Assembly: GCA_001599595.1 (NCBI GenBank) | Contig: BCHH01000007.1 | Coordinates: 1,230,854-1,276,477 of the forward strand | Direction of reading: 5' to 3' | Length of the DNA stretch: 45,624 nt | Source of the DNA: Beverwykella pulmonaria | Taxonomy: Eukaryota > Ascomycota > Dothideomycetes > Pleosporales > Melanommataceae | In this document: piece by piece, positions 11,240 through 22,862 of the stretch | Layout: each line of letters starts with the position of its first letter | Position numbering within the stretch: position 1 is the stretch's first letter | The notes under the pieces: generated by a model | What the model saw: only the letters and a program-made list of their open reading frames with translations | Database searches by the model: none | Told to the model about the DNA's origin: nothing | Program-made: the position numbers and the translations under genes

Positions 11240-14200
11240 GATAGAGAATTACGGGTCGTATTATACTAGAGGAGAGGTTGCGAGGTGGGGTAACGTAGTC
11301 GAGCGAGCGAGGTGCGGCGTGGATTCTATATCATGAACCGCGATGTGTCTGACTTGGTCGGGTGGCTGCTGGGTTCTCGTCAGCTTGTGCGGCGGGCCCT
11401 AGGCGTTATGGGGCACGCACGTTGCCCACGAGAGGGTGGTCTCGGGTGGGTTGGAGTGCTATGGAGTTGCCGACAGCTGCAGCGTTCACAGGGTGGGGAG
11501 CTGTTCAGGTGATGCGGCGCAGGCGTGCAAGCTGGAAATGGATGTCGTTGCACAACGCTAGAGAACCGACGAGTGGGAGCAGGCTGCGAGGCGAAAAGAA
11601 AATATCGTGCAGCTGGCTTGATGGATGGATTCGGAGGGGTCAGGCTGGACGCTGTGGACTCGACACAGGGCGCAACAGCGGTAGGGGCAAAACGAGTGTG
11701 AGGGTCGGACAGAAGTAACGAGTGGATAGGCCGGAATCAGCACAGGGTCATTATATAGAAGTAGGTTGTCGCACGTAGGGGGGAGGGCGCACACTGGAAC
11801 GAAGGTGTGGGAGAGGAAGCCTGGGAGGGAGAGGAGAAGGTTTGGTTGTGCGAGGGGGTCGGCGTGGTTTGTACAGGCACGAAACGCGGAGGGCCGGACC
11901 ACTGGCTGGCCCAAAGCGTACTGGCTCCGTTCGATCGTCGCAGGGGCGACAAGCTGTTTACGAGCCGTGACGGCCGCGCCAGGCAGGGAACCGCCAGGGC
12001 TTGGGGTCGCCAATAGGCGGGCGGCGGGCGGCGGGTCCTAGTGGTGCACAAACTTCGCCGCCGCGCTGCTGGGAGACTTGGGCGGCGCGGTCTTGGGGGG
12101 TTCGCTGGAGGGTTATTTTTGTTCAGCGGCACACCGCGAATGGCAGCGACCACGCAGGTAGAGCGCCTTCCGCCGGCCGTTGGGCGTCTCGAGAGCCCTG
12201 ACGTCGGAGGGTCTTGCGTCCTTGTACTTCGCTAGCAGGCTCTGGAAGGGCCGCTTGGGGGCGCAAATTCGGACCGCAATGCTTACCACGACCATTCCTC
12301 CATCAATCCGCGGCTGCTGCCGAGTACTCTACGCTCTCCGGGCAGCGAGCGCCAGCGCCAAGTCCGCGGTACGAAGGTGGAATCATCGACGTTGAGCACG
12401 GCAGCGCCAGCGTCCGTCTGCCAGCCCGATGCCTCTCAACACCTCGTCTTCTCGCCCATTGCATCATGGCGGGACAGAATTTGCTCACATTATGCGCCAG
12501 CTCCCGCCGCTGCTGACATGATCACATATTGCCAAGGCCGAGCTGTTAAGCTGCCCCTGAGCGCTGGCGGACCAACCACACGCCGCAGCTGACTCGCTGT
12601 ATCGACCCCAATTTCGTGAATTTCGCTGCCCCTTTCTGAACCCTCGCCCGGAAAAAGAAACTCAATTTGGGCCTGGTGGGGACGTCTCGCAGGGGCATCC
12701 CCTCTGACCCGACCCTGGCAAACAGGAGATCTGGCACAATTCGCCACAGGCCCGCCAACGCTGGGAAGGTCGCCGTTCCACAGCATCAGAGCCGCAGCGC
12801 TGAAGCGTCGCACGGCGCCACGACAATATTCCATGGCCATATTGAGGTCCAGTTTCGATTTCAATTGCATGCCGCCCGCCATGAGGCTGGGCCAGCGGCG
12901 CCACTCGATACTGTCGTGCCTGCCGATGGTCCACCTCCTCGGATTCCTGAACCCTGGAAATATTTGGCCATGATGGAGATCTCGGAGCACCGTGGCAGTT
13001 TTCGTTGCTGATCTTCCAGGCTCAGGGCTGGTATCGATAAAGACGGCAGTCTGTCTACCATCCAGCCATATCGTCTCGTGGCATCGTGACGTTCTGCTGT
13101 GCCTGTCTTTGGCTGAAAAGGCTTCTCAGCGCTATGCGTCCCAGCACGACTCGTCATCGTCGCTACCGCTGCATCTGGCATGAAGAAACCATCCCGGAAC
13201 GGGCCAAGGCAAAATGCCTGACGCCCACCATTCTCCTCTTCCTATCGATTGCGGGACGAAGTTAAAATTATTCACGACCAGGGTGTCTGTCCAGCAGCGC
13301 TACCACGTGGTCTGGTCCAGCACCATTCCACCACCACTCCACTCTCTCCTTTTTTTTCCTTGCACTAGGTAGAACACAGCGCTTATGACGATGATACTTG
13401 GAAGAAGAGGGAGGCTCATCTCTACACTTGAACGCATGACATAGTAATAGATACTTCAACTTCCCCGTCCTGGTAAGTGGTAGGTGCCGTTGACTCTCAG
13501 CACCTGCACTCCTCTCGCGCCTCAGATCGACTCTTTCATTCGATCGAAAGCAACTCCTATCTTCCAAATCATTTCACCCCAGCCCATGGTCGAGATTCCA
13601 TTCAAGATCTTGTAGCGGCGAATGCTATCCGAGGCTACGCTATTCAGCACTTTTGGCTTGACACGTCAGGAACCTTCAGCCCACTTTTAGTATGCATCTC
13701 ACTAATTAACTTCTGCACAAAATGTTGTTCTCGCCACCGCCCATTGCTGTAGCTACTTGAGTCGACCAGATCTCGCCACCGGCCAGATCAGACTACAGCT
13801 TTCTTCACAACTGCGTACGCGTTCGATCCAAATACGAGTCACGTTGTGTGAAATGTGGCTGCTCTCGAACACCTGCCAAAATGCTTGGGCACAACACCAT
13901 TCATAGACGTCTCTGCGTAAATGTGCGAGCCATATCGGGTAGTGATGAGGCGTTCCAATTCTGTGGTTTATATCGAGCGTCTTCCACCTGTTCTTTGCTC
14001 CACCGCTTGTGCGTTATCACCTCAGCGCTGATTTGGCAAGAACACGTCCCCCAAAGACAATTGCCATTGTACTACGGTAGCTGATAAACTGCGATCTTCT
14101 ACTATGCACGAAAAGTTGAAATGTTGGGTTGAAAGCAGGTCTGTAGCTCCCTGTTCGTTGACATGGATATTCCACATCATGAGTTCCAAGCAAATAATTA

Positions 14201-14749
14201 GAGCTGCAGCGCAATGAACAATGAATGCATAGCTACCCAGCTGGAGAAAATAAGACCAAATTCATCCTGCTTTTTGTCACATCACCTATCCAAGGCCCTG
14301 ATTCTTTCCACCATAACCGTCTCCGCACGCACATATAGTAATGGAGTGAACTGACCTCGAGCCTGAAAAATTTGACGAAGCTCCAGAGAAACGGGTAGAA
14401 ATCCATAGCAGTATCAAGCAGTGAAAGGAGCATCTCTTGTTGTCCCCCGCCTGCGACTTCCGTTCAGTGAATGATGCCTGCTTAGTCAAGCGCGCTCGGA
14501 CTGTTGTCGATAACCACAATCTGCTGCAGGAACAATTCACGCCCAATTCAGAAACCTCATCGCAGCCGCTTCCCCCGCCCGCCCTGCAACTCCACCACTT
14601 CCCTCGCTTTCTTGCGCGCTCTCGCAGCTGCGGACTGTTCAAATGCACACAGATCCTACGCCCGACATACCGATTTTCCATGTGCGCATATCATAGCCAA
14701 CTTGCCCAGCTACCACCACCCCTCCACGACTGCGGACGAGTCCTCCGCC
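11240..14749. other. 3.5 kb divergent intergenic region between chitin synthase and UPF2
   Basis: No gene is convincing. The open frames overlap each other in several frames, many lack ATG, and none has a recognisable domain. 11280-12400 is notably GC-rich with runs of GCGG and GGCG, as in a strong promoter or long leader of the minus-strand chitin synthase. On the plus strand 13473-13525 has the form of an intron (GTAAGT donor, TTGAC branch-like motif, CTCAG acceptor, 53 nt) and could be a 5'-leader intron of UPF2 or of an unrecognised transcript. Confidence 0.5.
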
Positions 14750-17700
14750 ATGGAGAGGCAGCGAAAGCGTGCGCATTTCATGTCCTTTGCGGTTTTATGT
14801 CACTGACGGTTCCCAGGAGAGCTCCGCGAGCTTAACATCAGAGTCTGGGCCGGCGAGCAGGGTATGACGCGCCTGCTCTTCTGCTCCCCATATACATGCG
14901 TGCTCACATTCCGCACAGATGTCTTCCCCGTGCTCAGCTCCCTCGACTCATCCATGAAGAAGAACACGGCCTTTATCAAGCGCCTCCGCACCGCCGTCTC
15001 AGCCTCCGCGCAAGCTCAATTCCTCCAGGAAATCCGCACACTCTCACTGCACAAATACCTATCCGAGATCATCTCCGCCTGCTACGAAGGCTTGTGCAAG
15101 CTCAAGTCCCCCGGAGAAATCGCCGCCGGCGTCGAGATCGTCAGCGCGCTCCACCAGCGGTTCGGACCCGCCGAGTTCACCACATATATTGGATGGTACA
15201 TTGGCAGAGGCTTGAGCACTCCAGACAAGTTGCAGCTGAAGTCCCTGACGCAGGATGTCCGCGAACGCGAGGAGAAGGAACGTCTGGCTCGCCAACGAGT
15301 GCTCCTGCGAGTTGCTACCGAGCTATGGCTCGTTGGCGTCTTGAGGAGCTTAGAGGACGTTTCTAGGCCAGAAGAGGCAGGCAAGACGAGGGACACCATC
15401 AAGCTTGCTGAACCTTCCAGCAAGGCCAAGTCTGGAACAAATGGCAATCGAGCAGACAATGCGGATACCGAGCCATTCCCGCTTGAGGTGCTAAAGGACA
15501 TGCTCGGCCACGACCGGGAACATATCAACCTGCCTCTAGTTGTCATCTTTGTGAAGGCCTTTGCATGGGACATTCTGGGAGCCAAGACATCTTCTGCAGA
15601 AGGTCGCAAGACGGTTAATGAAGACGGATCTACCTCTGCGGACAAGAGCGAGGAAACTTCGGCCACCGAGGAGGACGAGGCAACGGTCAAGGACCCTCCA
15701 ATTACGTCCCCGGAACTACGACAGCGGTTCAAGAACATCCTTAACCGCTACTTCGAAGATGTCAAGGCGCATATTTTGCGCGACCAAGCGCATCTGGTCA
15801 ACCAGGGACGCAAGAATGCCGAAGCCTATGTCAAGTCGGGTGAAGTGTTTGAGGACCGCCAAGCCAACTATGAGAAGCAGGTCAAAGCGCAAGAGAGACT
15901 GACTGCAAATGCCCAGGTCCTAGCCGATTCTTTGGGCGTGGATATGCCTGATCTCAAGGAAAAGGACAGCTCAGCAACGGAAGGGAGCGGTGGCATTGGC
16001 CTTGTCAAAACGGGAGACTACCTCCGCGGCCAGAGTGACGGGGCAGGGATCTGGGAAGACGAGGATGAACGCCGCTTCTACGAAAATTTGATCGATCTGA
16101 AGGACCGTGTTCCGGGGATTCTGTTGGAAGAGCCTAAAAAGAAAAAGACCGATAACGACGAGCAAGTTGGCAAGAAAGTGGAGCCCAAATCCGAAACAGA
16201 AAACAAAGACCCTGCAGCGGAGGCAAAGGCTGCTGAGGCCGAAGATCAGTCCACTGCAATCGCCAACAAGTCTGTTGGGGCGCAAGTCGATGCCCTTCTT
16301 GCCCGTCTACCCGAGCTGAATACCAAGGATGCGGTAGATCAGACCGCGATCGATTTCTGCTTCTTAAATTCTAAAGCTTCCCGCAATCGCCTTATCAAAG
16401 CAGTGCAAGAGATTCCCAAGGGCCGGTCCGACTTACTGCCAATTTACTCGAGACTCATCGCAACACTCGGGAAGTACATGCCGGATGTTTCCCAGGGTCT
16501 GGTAACCTACCTCGATGACGAATTTCGTAGCCTCCAGCGGCGCAAATCAAAAGACTTCCTGGGTCAGGTTCGGACTCAGAATGTTCGCTACCTTGCGGAA
16601 CTTACCAAGTTTGGAGTTGTCCCTGAGCATGTCATCTTCCATTGTCTGAAAGTCAGCCTCGACGAATTTTCAAGGATGAACATTGAAATCATTTGCAACT
16701 TGCTTGAAAACTCGGGTCGCTACTTGCTTCGCAATCCGGATACATCACCGCGAATGATGTCTTTCCTTGAAACCCTCCAGCGAAAGAAAGGCGCCCAGGT
16801 TATTGGTCAACAAGAACGCATGCTTATCGAAAACGCCGTCTACTACGTCAATCCACCAAAGCGGGCAGCTATCGAGCAGAAGGAGAGGACCCCGATCGAG
16901 CTATTCCTTCGCAAACTCATGTACTCAGACCTGAGTAGACGTACCTTGGATAAGACTGTGAAACAGATCCGCAAGATGCATTGGGAGGAAGACGATATTG
17001 TCAAGCTCCTGCACAAGATTTTCGCGAAGCCTGGAAAAATTAAGTACAGCAACATCCATCTTTTAGCTGTCATTCTTGGATCAATCCATCGTTATCATCA
17101 GGACTTTGCCATATCTGTCATTGATGACCTTCTCGAATCTATTGTCTTTGGCCTCGAGCTCAACGATTTCAAGTTCAATCAGCGCCGGATTGCTGAGGTC
17201 AAATTCCTCGGTGAGCTGTACATCTACCGATTAATCGACTCTCCACTAGTCTTTGACACGTTATACAAGCTCCTCAACTATGGACATGAGGGTGGCTACG
17301 CACGCCCGGGATCTATCAACCCCCTAGACCTTCCAGATGACTATTTCCGCATTCGATTGGTGTGCAACCTGCTCGAAACTTGCGGAATGTACTACGACAA
17401 AGGGGCGGCCAAGAAGAAGCTTGATTTCTTCTTAACGTATTTCCAGTACTACATTTGCACCAAGGAGAATCTGCCCATAGATGTTGAGTTCATCGTGCAG
17501 GATGCTTATATGCTCACGAGACCTCAATGGAAGCTCATCACCAATCTCGAAGAAGCTTCTCAAGCTTTCGGCGAAGCCGTCAAGCTCAACTACCAATCAT
17601 CTACGGCCGATAAGCCTACTGAGGCTGATGAGGAAGAAGGTTCTGCGTCCGACGACGATGGTGATGGCCCTGATGATGAAGACGTGGCTATACCGGACGG

Positions 17701-18601
17701 TGAGGATGATAAGTCTTCTGGGGAAGATGCAGAGGTCTGTGTTCTTCTCTTTTAAATCAATATATCGCAAGTACTGATACATGAATTACAGGTTAGCGGA
17801 GATGATGAACCTACGGAGCGCGTTCAATCAGACGACGAAGAGGAGCAGATCATTGTCACCCGACAAGAAGATGAACGCGACCCTGAGGCAGATGCCGAGT
17901 TCGACCGCGAGCTTGCGAAGCTGATGACAGAGAGCGCAGAGTCTCGGAAGTTTGAACGCAAGCCTGTCTTTGATGTTCCGCTTCCTATGCGTCGTGCCCG
18001 CGAGGCGGCTGGAAACCTCGATGATAGTGGAGGAGAAGCACTTGCTGCTCCAGTACCTTCTCGGGCGGCCCCTAGCCCCATGATGAAATTCTCCCTTTTG
18101 AGCAAACGCGGCAACAAGCAACAGACGCGTTCCATTGACCTACCGTCTGACTCGACTTTCGCCGTTGCAATGCGCAGCAAACAACAGGCCGAGAAAGAGG
18201 AACAACAGCGGATCAAGAATCTCGTCCTAAACTACGACCTTCGCGATGACAACGACACAGAGGGTGAATTACCATTTCGTTCTTCCCCTCAACCTAATCC
18301 TAATAGAAAGCATACTGAAACTACTAAAGGTTTAGATAAGACCCACAATCCGTACGCGCAGCCGCGCCTCGACAAAGCGGGTAATAATCGCAGTCACCAA
18401 CGGGCCAGGAAGCTACAACTCAGTGACGTCAACTGGTATGATACCTCTTCTTCATCTCCGTCTTCTCATCCCCACTCGACAAGATCTTCTTCCACCAACG
18501 CCGCCCCAGATGTTGGGGCAATTCCGCCTTTCCTCCCCTTCTTTCAATTCAGAGCGGTCAACACCGCAGATGCAATTGATGTGCTGCGTTCAATCACCTA
18601 A
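14750..18601 (+). CDS. upf2: Upf2/Nmd2, nonsense-mediated mRNA decay factor
   Basis: Bridges Upf1 to Upf3 and activates Upf1 helicase on mRNAs with premature stops; acts in the cytoplasm. Four exons: 14750-14768, 14817-14861, 14919-17734 and 17792-18601; introns of 48, 57 and 57 nt; 1229 aa, close to the usual fungal length. The start (MERQRKRELRELNIRVWAGEQ) is chosen because the two tiny first exons join in phase to the conserved SLDSSMKKNTAFIKRLRTA. Three MIF4G domains are visible: about residues 45-260 (LHKYLSEIISACYEGLCK), 475-680 (DALLARLPELNTKDAV) and 680-890 (YSNIHLLAVILGSIHRYH). An acidic linker follows at about 915-990, then the Upf1-binding region from about 993 (FDRELAKLMTESAESRKFERK) to a basic tail ending ARKLQLSDVNWYD. 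The intron 3 donor is the uncommon GTCTGT; reading through it meets a TAA within seven codons, before the Upf1-binding region. Confidence 0.95.
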
Positions 18602-19585
18602 CACAACTTTACGCAATCGGCTAATCTCAAGGCCCTCTCTGGGCGATTAATGGTTTAGGACTTGACCACGTCGAACATGATCTTACCACAAGCATTCACA
18701 TAATTGCTCGTTTACTGACTCATGCACGGGAACCCTACCGACCGTCCGCTCGGTCGTTACCAGGCAAGTAAAGCAAGCTGCTCGTTCGTCTTGAGGGATG
18801 GTATTCCGCAACGGACCTGTGTCTACCTGACGTCGCCAGCCGTTCGCGTACGCCTTTGACTTCGGTTGACAGACCTGGCTTGCTCGGCTGTACTTGGACG
18901 CTGAGTAGTTTTTGATACGTGTGCCTCCTCCCTGGCACTATCAAATCCCCTTGACTAGTGAGGCGGGTAAGTAACGTCTTCTTCACTCGCCCATGCGGGG
19001 CGGCCGTTAGGCGAATGATACTATGGAGAAAGTTTGGTTTGGAATTTGTTATTGCGAGAAGGGGGAGGAGTGAGATTGTTGTGGTTCAGTCAGTCAATCG
19101 CATTGAATGGATGAAGACTCGTGTCAGATGTTCACCGTCTTAAACCACGCGCTGCTTACACAGTCAATCTATTCACATACTCATCTGCGTACTAAATGTA
19201 ACCCCTAAGCTAGTGAATGTGCGCCCTGGTATGTTTCCCAATGAAAGATTGACCAGTTTGCTGTGATATAAAACGCCGTCAAATGCTGTTCCACGCTATG
19301 CTATGCTAAAAACTTCGAAAACGCCAAAAAAATGTTACCCAAACAAACGCTGTAAAAAAAACACCAGAAATGCCATGTCTCTCGCGCCACGCCATGCTAT
19401 GCCATGCTCCTCAAAATGAATGCAACGCCGTAAGATACTTCCAAGATACAAATAGAAAGGACAAAAGGAATCGCCAACGACCGACGTCAACAAAACGAAA
19501 ACGCCACCAAAATGCAGAACCTGCGCGCAATGCAACAAACCCAACAAACCCCAAACCCAAACGTGCACAGAGGACCACTTCTCAC
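18602..19585. other. Intergenic between two convergent genes
   Basis: Holds the 3' regions of UPF2 (plus) and of the Zn2Cys6 regulator (minus). Two short CATGCTATGC-like degenerate repeats occur near 19295-19310 and 19388-19405. No gene is seen. Confidence 0.5.
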
Positions 19586-21174
19586 CTACGCATCCACAGC
19601 ACCACTCAACGCCACCCCCTGCTCCTCGCCCACCCTCCCAAGTGCATTCAAGCACCACCTAGCCCTCTCTTCATCCCCCTTCCTCTCATAGAAAGCCCGC
19701 ACCACATTAAGCGGGAGCAGCATGTTCTCTGCGGCGGCAAACCCCGTGCCTTGGGTGCAGAATTGAACACTCCTGCATACTAGGCTCGCGTATTCGGCAA
19801 TCTGCGCAGGGAGCGTGGCATCAGATGTTGTGGGAGATGAATTGGCGTAGATGATGTGCCGCGCATCGAGGAGCAGAAGTTGAGAGGTCCAGTACAAGGA
19901 GTAGAGGGTGCATACTTCTATACTGAGGAAGTGGAGTGGGAACGGGACGCGGGAGGGGGATGTTTGGGCTGCGGGAAGGGTCCAGGGACCTGGGAGGAGG
20001 GACCGAAGGGTTTCGTACCAGCGGGCTAGATTTTGTTCTACGGCAGTGATGCGGTCTAGCAGAGGCTGGGCGGGTTTCGAGGTCGATGTTGCGGGTGCGG
20101 AAGAAGAGAAGTTGTCTACGGCATGTAGGATCGTGGGGAGAGGGAGGTTGATCTCGCACCACTGGAAATAGAGATCTGAGCCCGTCATCCGAGGGACCAC
20201 AGAGAACAAGTTGCGCAGACGATCTCCATACTGTTGGCCTGCAAAGTCGTAGGGATGGCGGCTGGACAGCGCTTCGAACAGCCCTTGATTCAGCACATAG
20301 ATGTGTAACTCCTCCAACTCGACCTCCATCTTCCCTTCAAACACACAGCTCAGCAATCTTGTCGCGCCCTCAACATGCGTGATCTGGCTCTTACTCCCCC
20401 CATTCCCCATGAACAGCTCGATAGAACTCATTACTAACGTAGTCGCTAAGACGTCTTTCCTAGCTGCCGAGTTGGGTTCGGGAAGGACTTTTTGCACCAT
20501 TTGTAGAGCACTGAGATATATATTGCGGCCCTGGTCGAGAAGATTCGCATCGCGATATTGAGTTCCGATGAATATGGCACAGAGCGCGGAGATTGCAGTG
20601 TCAAGGATGGGCGAGATGTGCAACCAGGAAGGGAGGAGGGAGCGCCAGCCGCCAATCTCAGTGCCGGGGGGGAGGAGGTCGGTGGATGTGTTGTCAGGGC
20701 CGAAACGGCGGTAGTAGAGGGTGAGGAAGAGGTCGACCATGCCTGGAAGGTTGTTGAGGTCTGGAGGTGGGAAGCGAGAGTAGGTTGGTAAGGGCGCAGG
20801 GATAGGTGTTGTGAATTGGGGAGAGGCGGTGGGGTAGGCGGTGGTTGGTATTGGCATGGTGGAGTAGGCGGGTTGTGATGAGGTATTGTGTTGCGAGGCA
20901 AGGTCGAGGACGAGGTACTTTTGTGCGTTTTGAGACCGGTTCCAGCCTGTTGGGGGTCCGTCCGAATTCACGTTGATGAAGATGTGGCCCATGTCGTAGC
21001 CGCCGCAGGGTTTGTTGTTGGCGATGCATTCACCGCATCGAGGTCTCTTCTTATCGCACTGGGATGGTTAGCAGGTATCTTTGAAGTCTAGGGTTAGGAG
21101 TCTGTAATTACCTCAGCATTATTTTCCCGGCATGGCTTGCAGTTGCCTTTTCTTTGATGGGGAGCGGGGAACAT
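19586..21174 (-). CDS. Zn2Cys6 transcription factor, 511 aa
   Basis: A nuclear DNA-binding regulator; targets cannot be inferred. Two exons, 21112-21174 and 19586-21058, with a 53 nt intron (GTAATT...CCCAG) that falls inside the zinc cluster. This intron position is why the N-terminus is easily missed. After splicing, residues 12-39 have the full C-x2-C-x6-C-x6-C-x2-C-x6-C signature (CKPCRENNAECDKKRPRCGE, then CIANNKPC). The start is the first ATG, 11 residues before the first Cys. After a Pro/Ser/Thr-rich linker (about 75-120) comes a helical regulatory region of the Fungal_trans_2 type (about 130-500), with GMVDLFLTLYYRRFG near its start and VEGATRLLSC midway. Length is typical of this subfamily. 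No biosynthetic partner genes lie beside it. Confidence 0.88.
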
Positions 21175-21803
21175 GACTAGAGCGATTCTATACAAAGGAA
21201 AGGGACAAAGGAAAGAATGACTGAAGGAAAAATGTTGATAGCTGGAGTTGAAGAAACGAAGTGGTGAAGTCGAAGATAAAGAGAGCTGAAATATGAGATC
21301 GCTCACTTGAACGTATCTGACTGTATTCAAGATGGTCGAATAAAATGAAGATAAGAGAAAACAAAAGCAAATGGAAGATAAGAGGTAGGTAAGACAGATC
21401 TCAAGATGGACAAATAAAATGATTGGAATGAAAGGAAAGTAGGGAACAGGCAAGAGGCTATGCTCTTAGATCTGACGCAGAGGAAGGAAGAGACTGGTCG
21501 TTACTGTATAGAGCAAACGATGCAAAAATAAATTCAAAAGGAACGGTAGGAGTTGCTACCCTGAACAAATGAAATAACGAATGGAAAGACAAATGAACGA
21601 CAAATGAAAAACAAAAGAAATGGTATGAAATTTGGGCTAACTCTTGAAAGGATTGGGGCTCCTCTGAGGCTTAAGTTGTGGCCCTCGACGAGGATTCATG
21701 GTGTTGAGATTTAAAGATAGAAAACGTGCGACTGGATTCCCGCAGCTCTGTTTCCTAGATGCTCACTCTGAAGCTTGTTATAGCGGACCTTACTGTAAGA
21801 GGC
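21175..21803. other. Promoter and leader region of the Zn2Cys6 gene
   Basis: The plus strand is purine-rich (GAA and AAA runs from 21190 to 21620), so the minus-strand transcript leader would be CT-rich, as is common upstream of fungal start codons. No coding sequence is seen. Confidence 0.5.
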
Positions 21804-22097
21804 TTAAGACATGCCTTGAGGATCAAGAAGGGTGTAGATGGAGTTTGCATTGGCCAGACGTGGGTCGGTTGTGTTTACTGATTTGGTAGGGCTGAGGAGG
21901 ATCAAGGCCGTGTGTGGATAGTTTTCGAGGTATGCCGCCTCTCCTTGCTGGATTGGGACATGTGAAGCGGAGTGTTCGAGACTGGTCGTGAAGAACTGCC
22001 GTCCGATGAAGGCATTGCGAGCATCAACCGGGTCCCCAGCAGTCAGAGCCGTCCGTTTCGACCGAGCCGCAGCTTGCACAGCCAGAACCCTGATCAT
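21804..22097 (-). CDS. Unknown protein, C-terminal part well supported, 5' end uncertain
   Basis: From the first in-frame ATG (22097) the frame encodes 97 aa, and it is open without ATG back to 22256 (CSVWLLRLAIDLCCARQYAF, then HLLYYIATVATG). The whole open stretch is protein-like, has C-ending codons in its second half, and carries two hydrophobic segments followed by a soluble tail (AFIGRQFFTTSLEHSAS, then YPHTALILLSPTKS). A real gene probably has an upstream exon: an ATG at 22380 starts MLPAEPQSFPRG in a different frame, and an intron of about 90 nt with an AAG acceptor near 22257 could connect the two in phase. I do not recognise the family. It is divergent from the F-box-like gene to its right. 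Confidence 0.4.
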   Translation of the reverse strand: MIRVLAVQAAARSKRTALTAGDPVDARNAFIGRQFFTTSLEHSASHVPIQQGEAAYLENYPHTALILLSPTKSVNTTDPRLANANSIYTLLDPQGMS

Positions 22098-22500
22098 GCC
22101 TGTAGCTACGGTGGCGATATAGTAGAGCAAGTGTTGCCTGTTCTTTCCATGGGCGTTCGAGAAAGCATACTGTCTCGCACAGCAGAGGTCAATGGCCAGA
22201 CGTAGGAGCCAGACGGAGCAGTCGGTGGACGGCGTGCGCGGGTCCGATGGCTGGCCTTATGAGGCTCAACTCCTTTATATGAGGCTGAGCAGCGGTGCAA
22301 ATGATCCGCGCTCTGAGACGCTCTGATCTATTCGTAGAGTCAGCGCCACGAGGAAACGATTGAGGCTCTGCGGGGAGCATCGATGAGAGGCTGCAAACGT
22401 GAGGTGTTGGTATGACTAAGCGAAAAATTCTCCGAAGTTTTGGCGCTAGTGTAAATACCGCTAGCTTCAACATTGCATCACACCTGGGAACCACAGGCAC

Positions 22501-22532
22501 GACTCACGACTCAACTCACAACTCGACTCACG
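22501..22532. repeat. Short ACTCA-rich repeat in a divergent promoter
   Basis: Five degenerate copies of (G)ACTCA in 32 bp (gactcac-gactcaactcac-aactc-gactcac). It lies between the minus-strand unknown ORF and the plus-strand F-box-like gene, so it could be a cluster of bZIP half-sites or only a simple repeat. Confidence 0.5.
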
Positions 22533-22862
22533 TCCACAAAGCATTATACTACCTCAAACCCTGTGGCATAGGAACAGCATCTTGGTGTTCGCGGTGGCAT
22601 GCTCTCTGGTATGTGCATGCGAATTCAGATGATGCTGCCTATTCACCGCTTCCACTTTGTGCGCTAGACAAGTGGCTGAGTGTGCTAGGTGGCGGCGCGA
22701 AACCGCTGACCTCTCTATCATTAGGCATCATGTCTCACGGTACTTGAATAGGCCTCCAGCGCGTACGAATCCGCAAACACTTTGCCCTCTCCACCCTCCG
22801 CGAACATACCATCTACATCCTCCTCCTCCCCCTCCGATACCGTACCCTCCGTAGCTCCTCCG

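Noticed and set aside
12490..12990. 166-codon minus-strand frame in the chitin synthase/UPF2 intergenic region
   Set aside because: Begins with GTG, overlaps equally long frames on the other strand, sits in GC-rich DNA where long frames arise by chance, and has no motif.
8484..21174. Secondary-metabolite cluster suggested by a Zn2Cys6 regulator near other genes
   Set aside because: No backbone enzyme, tailoring enzyme or transporter is present; neighbours are housekeeping genes.
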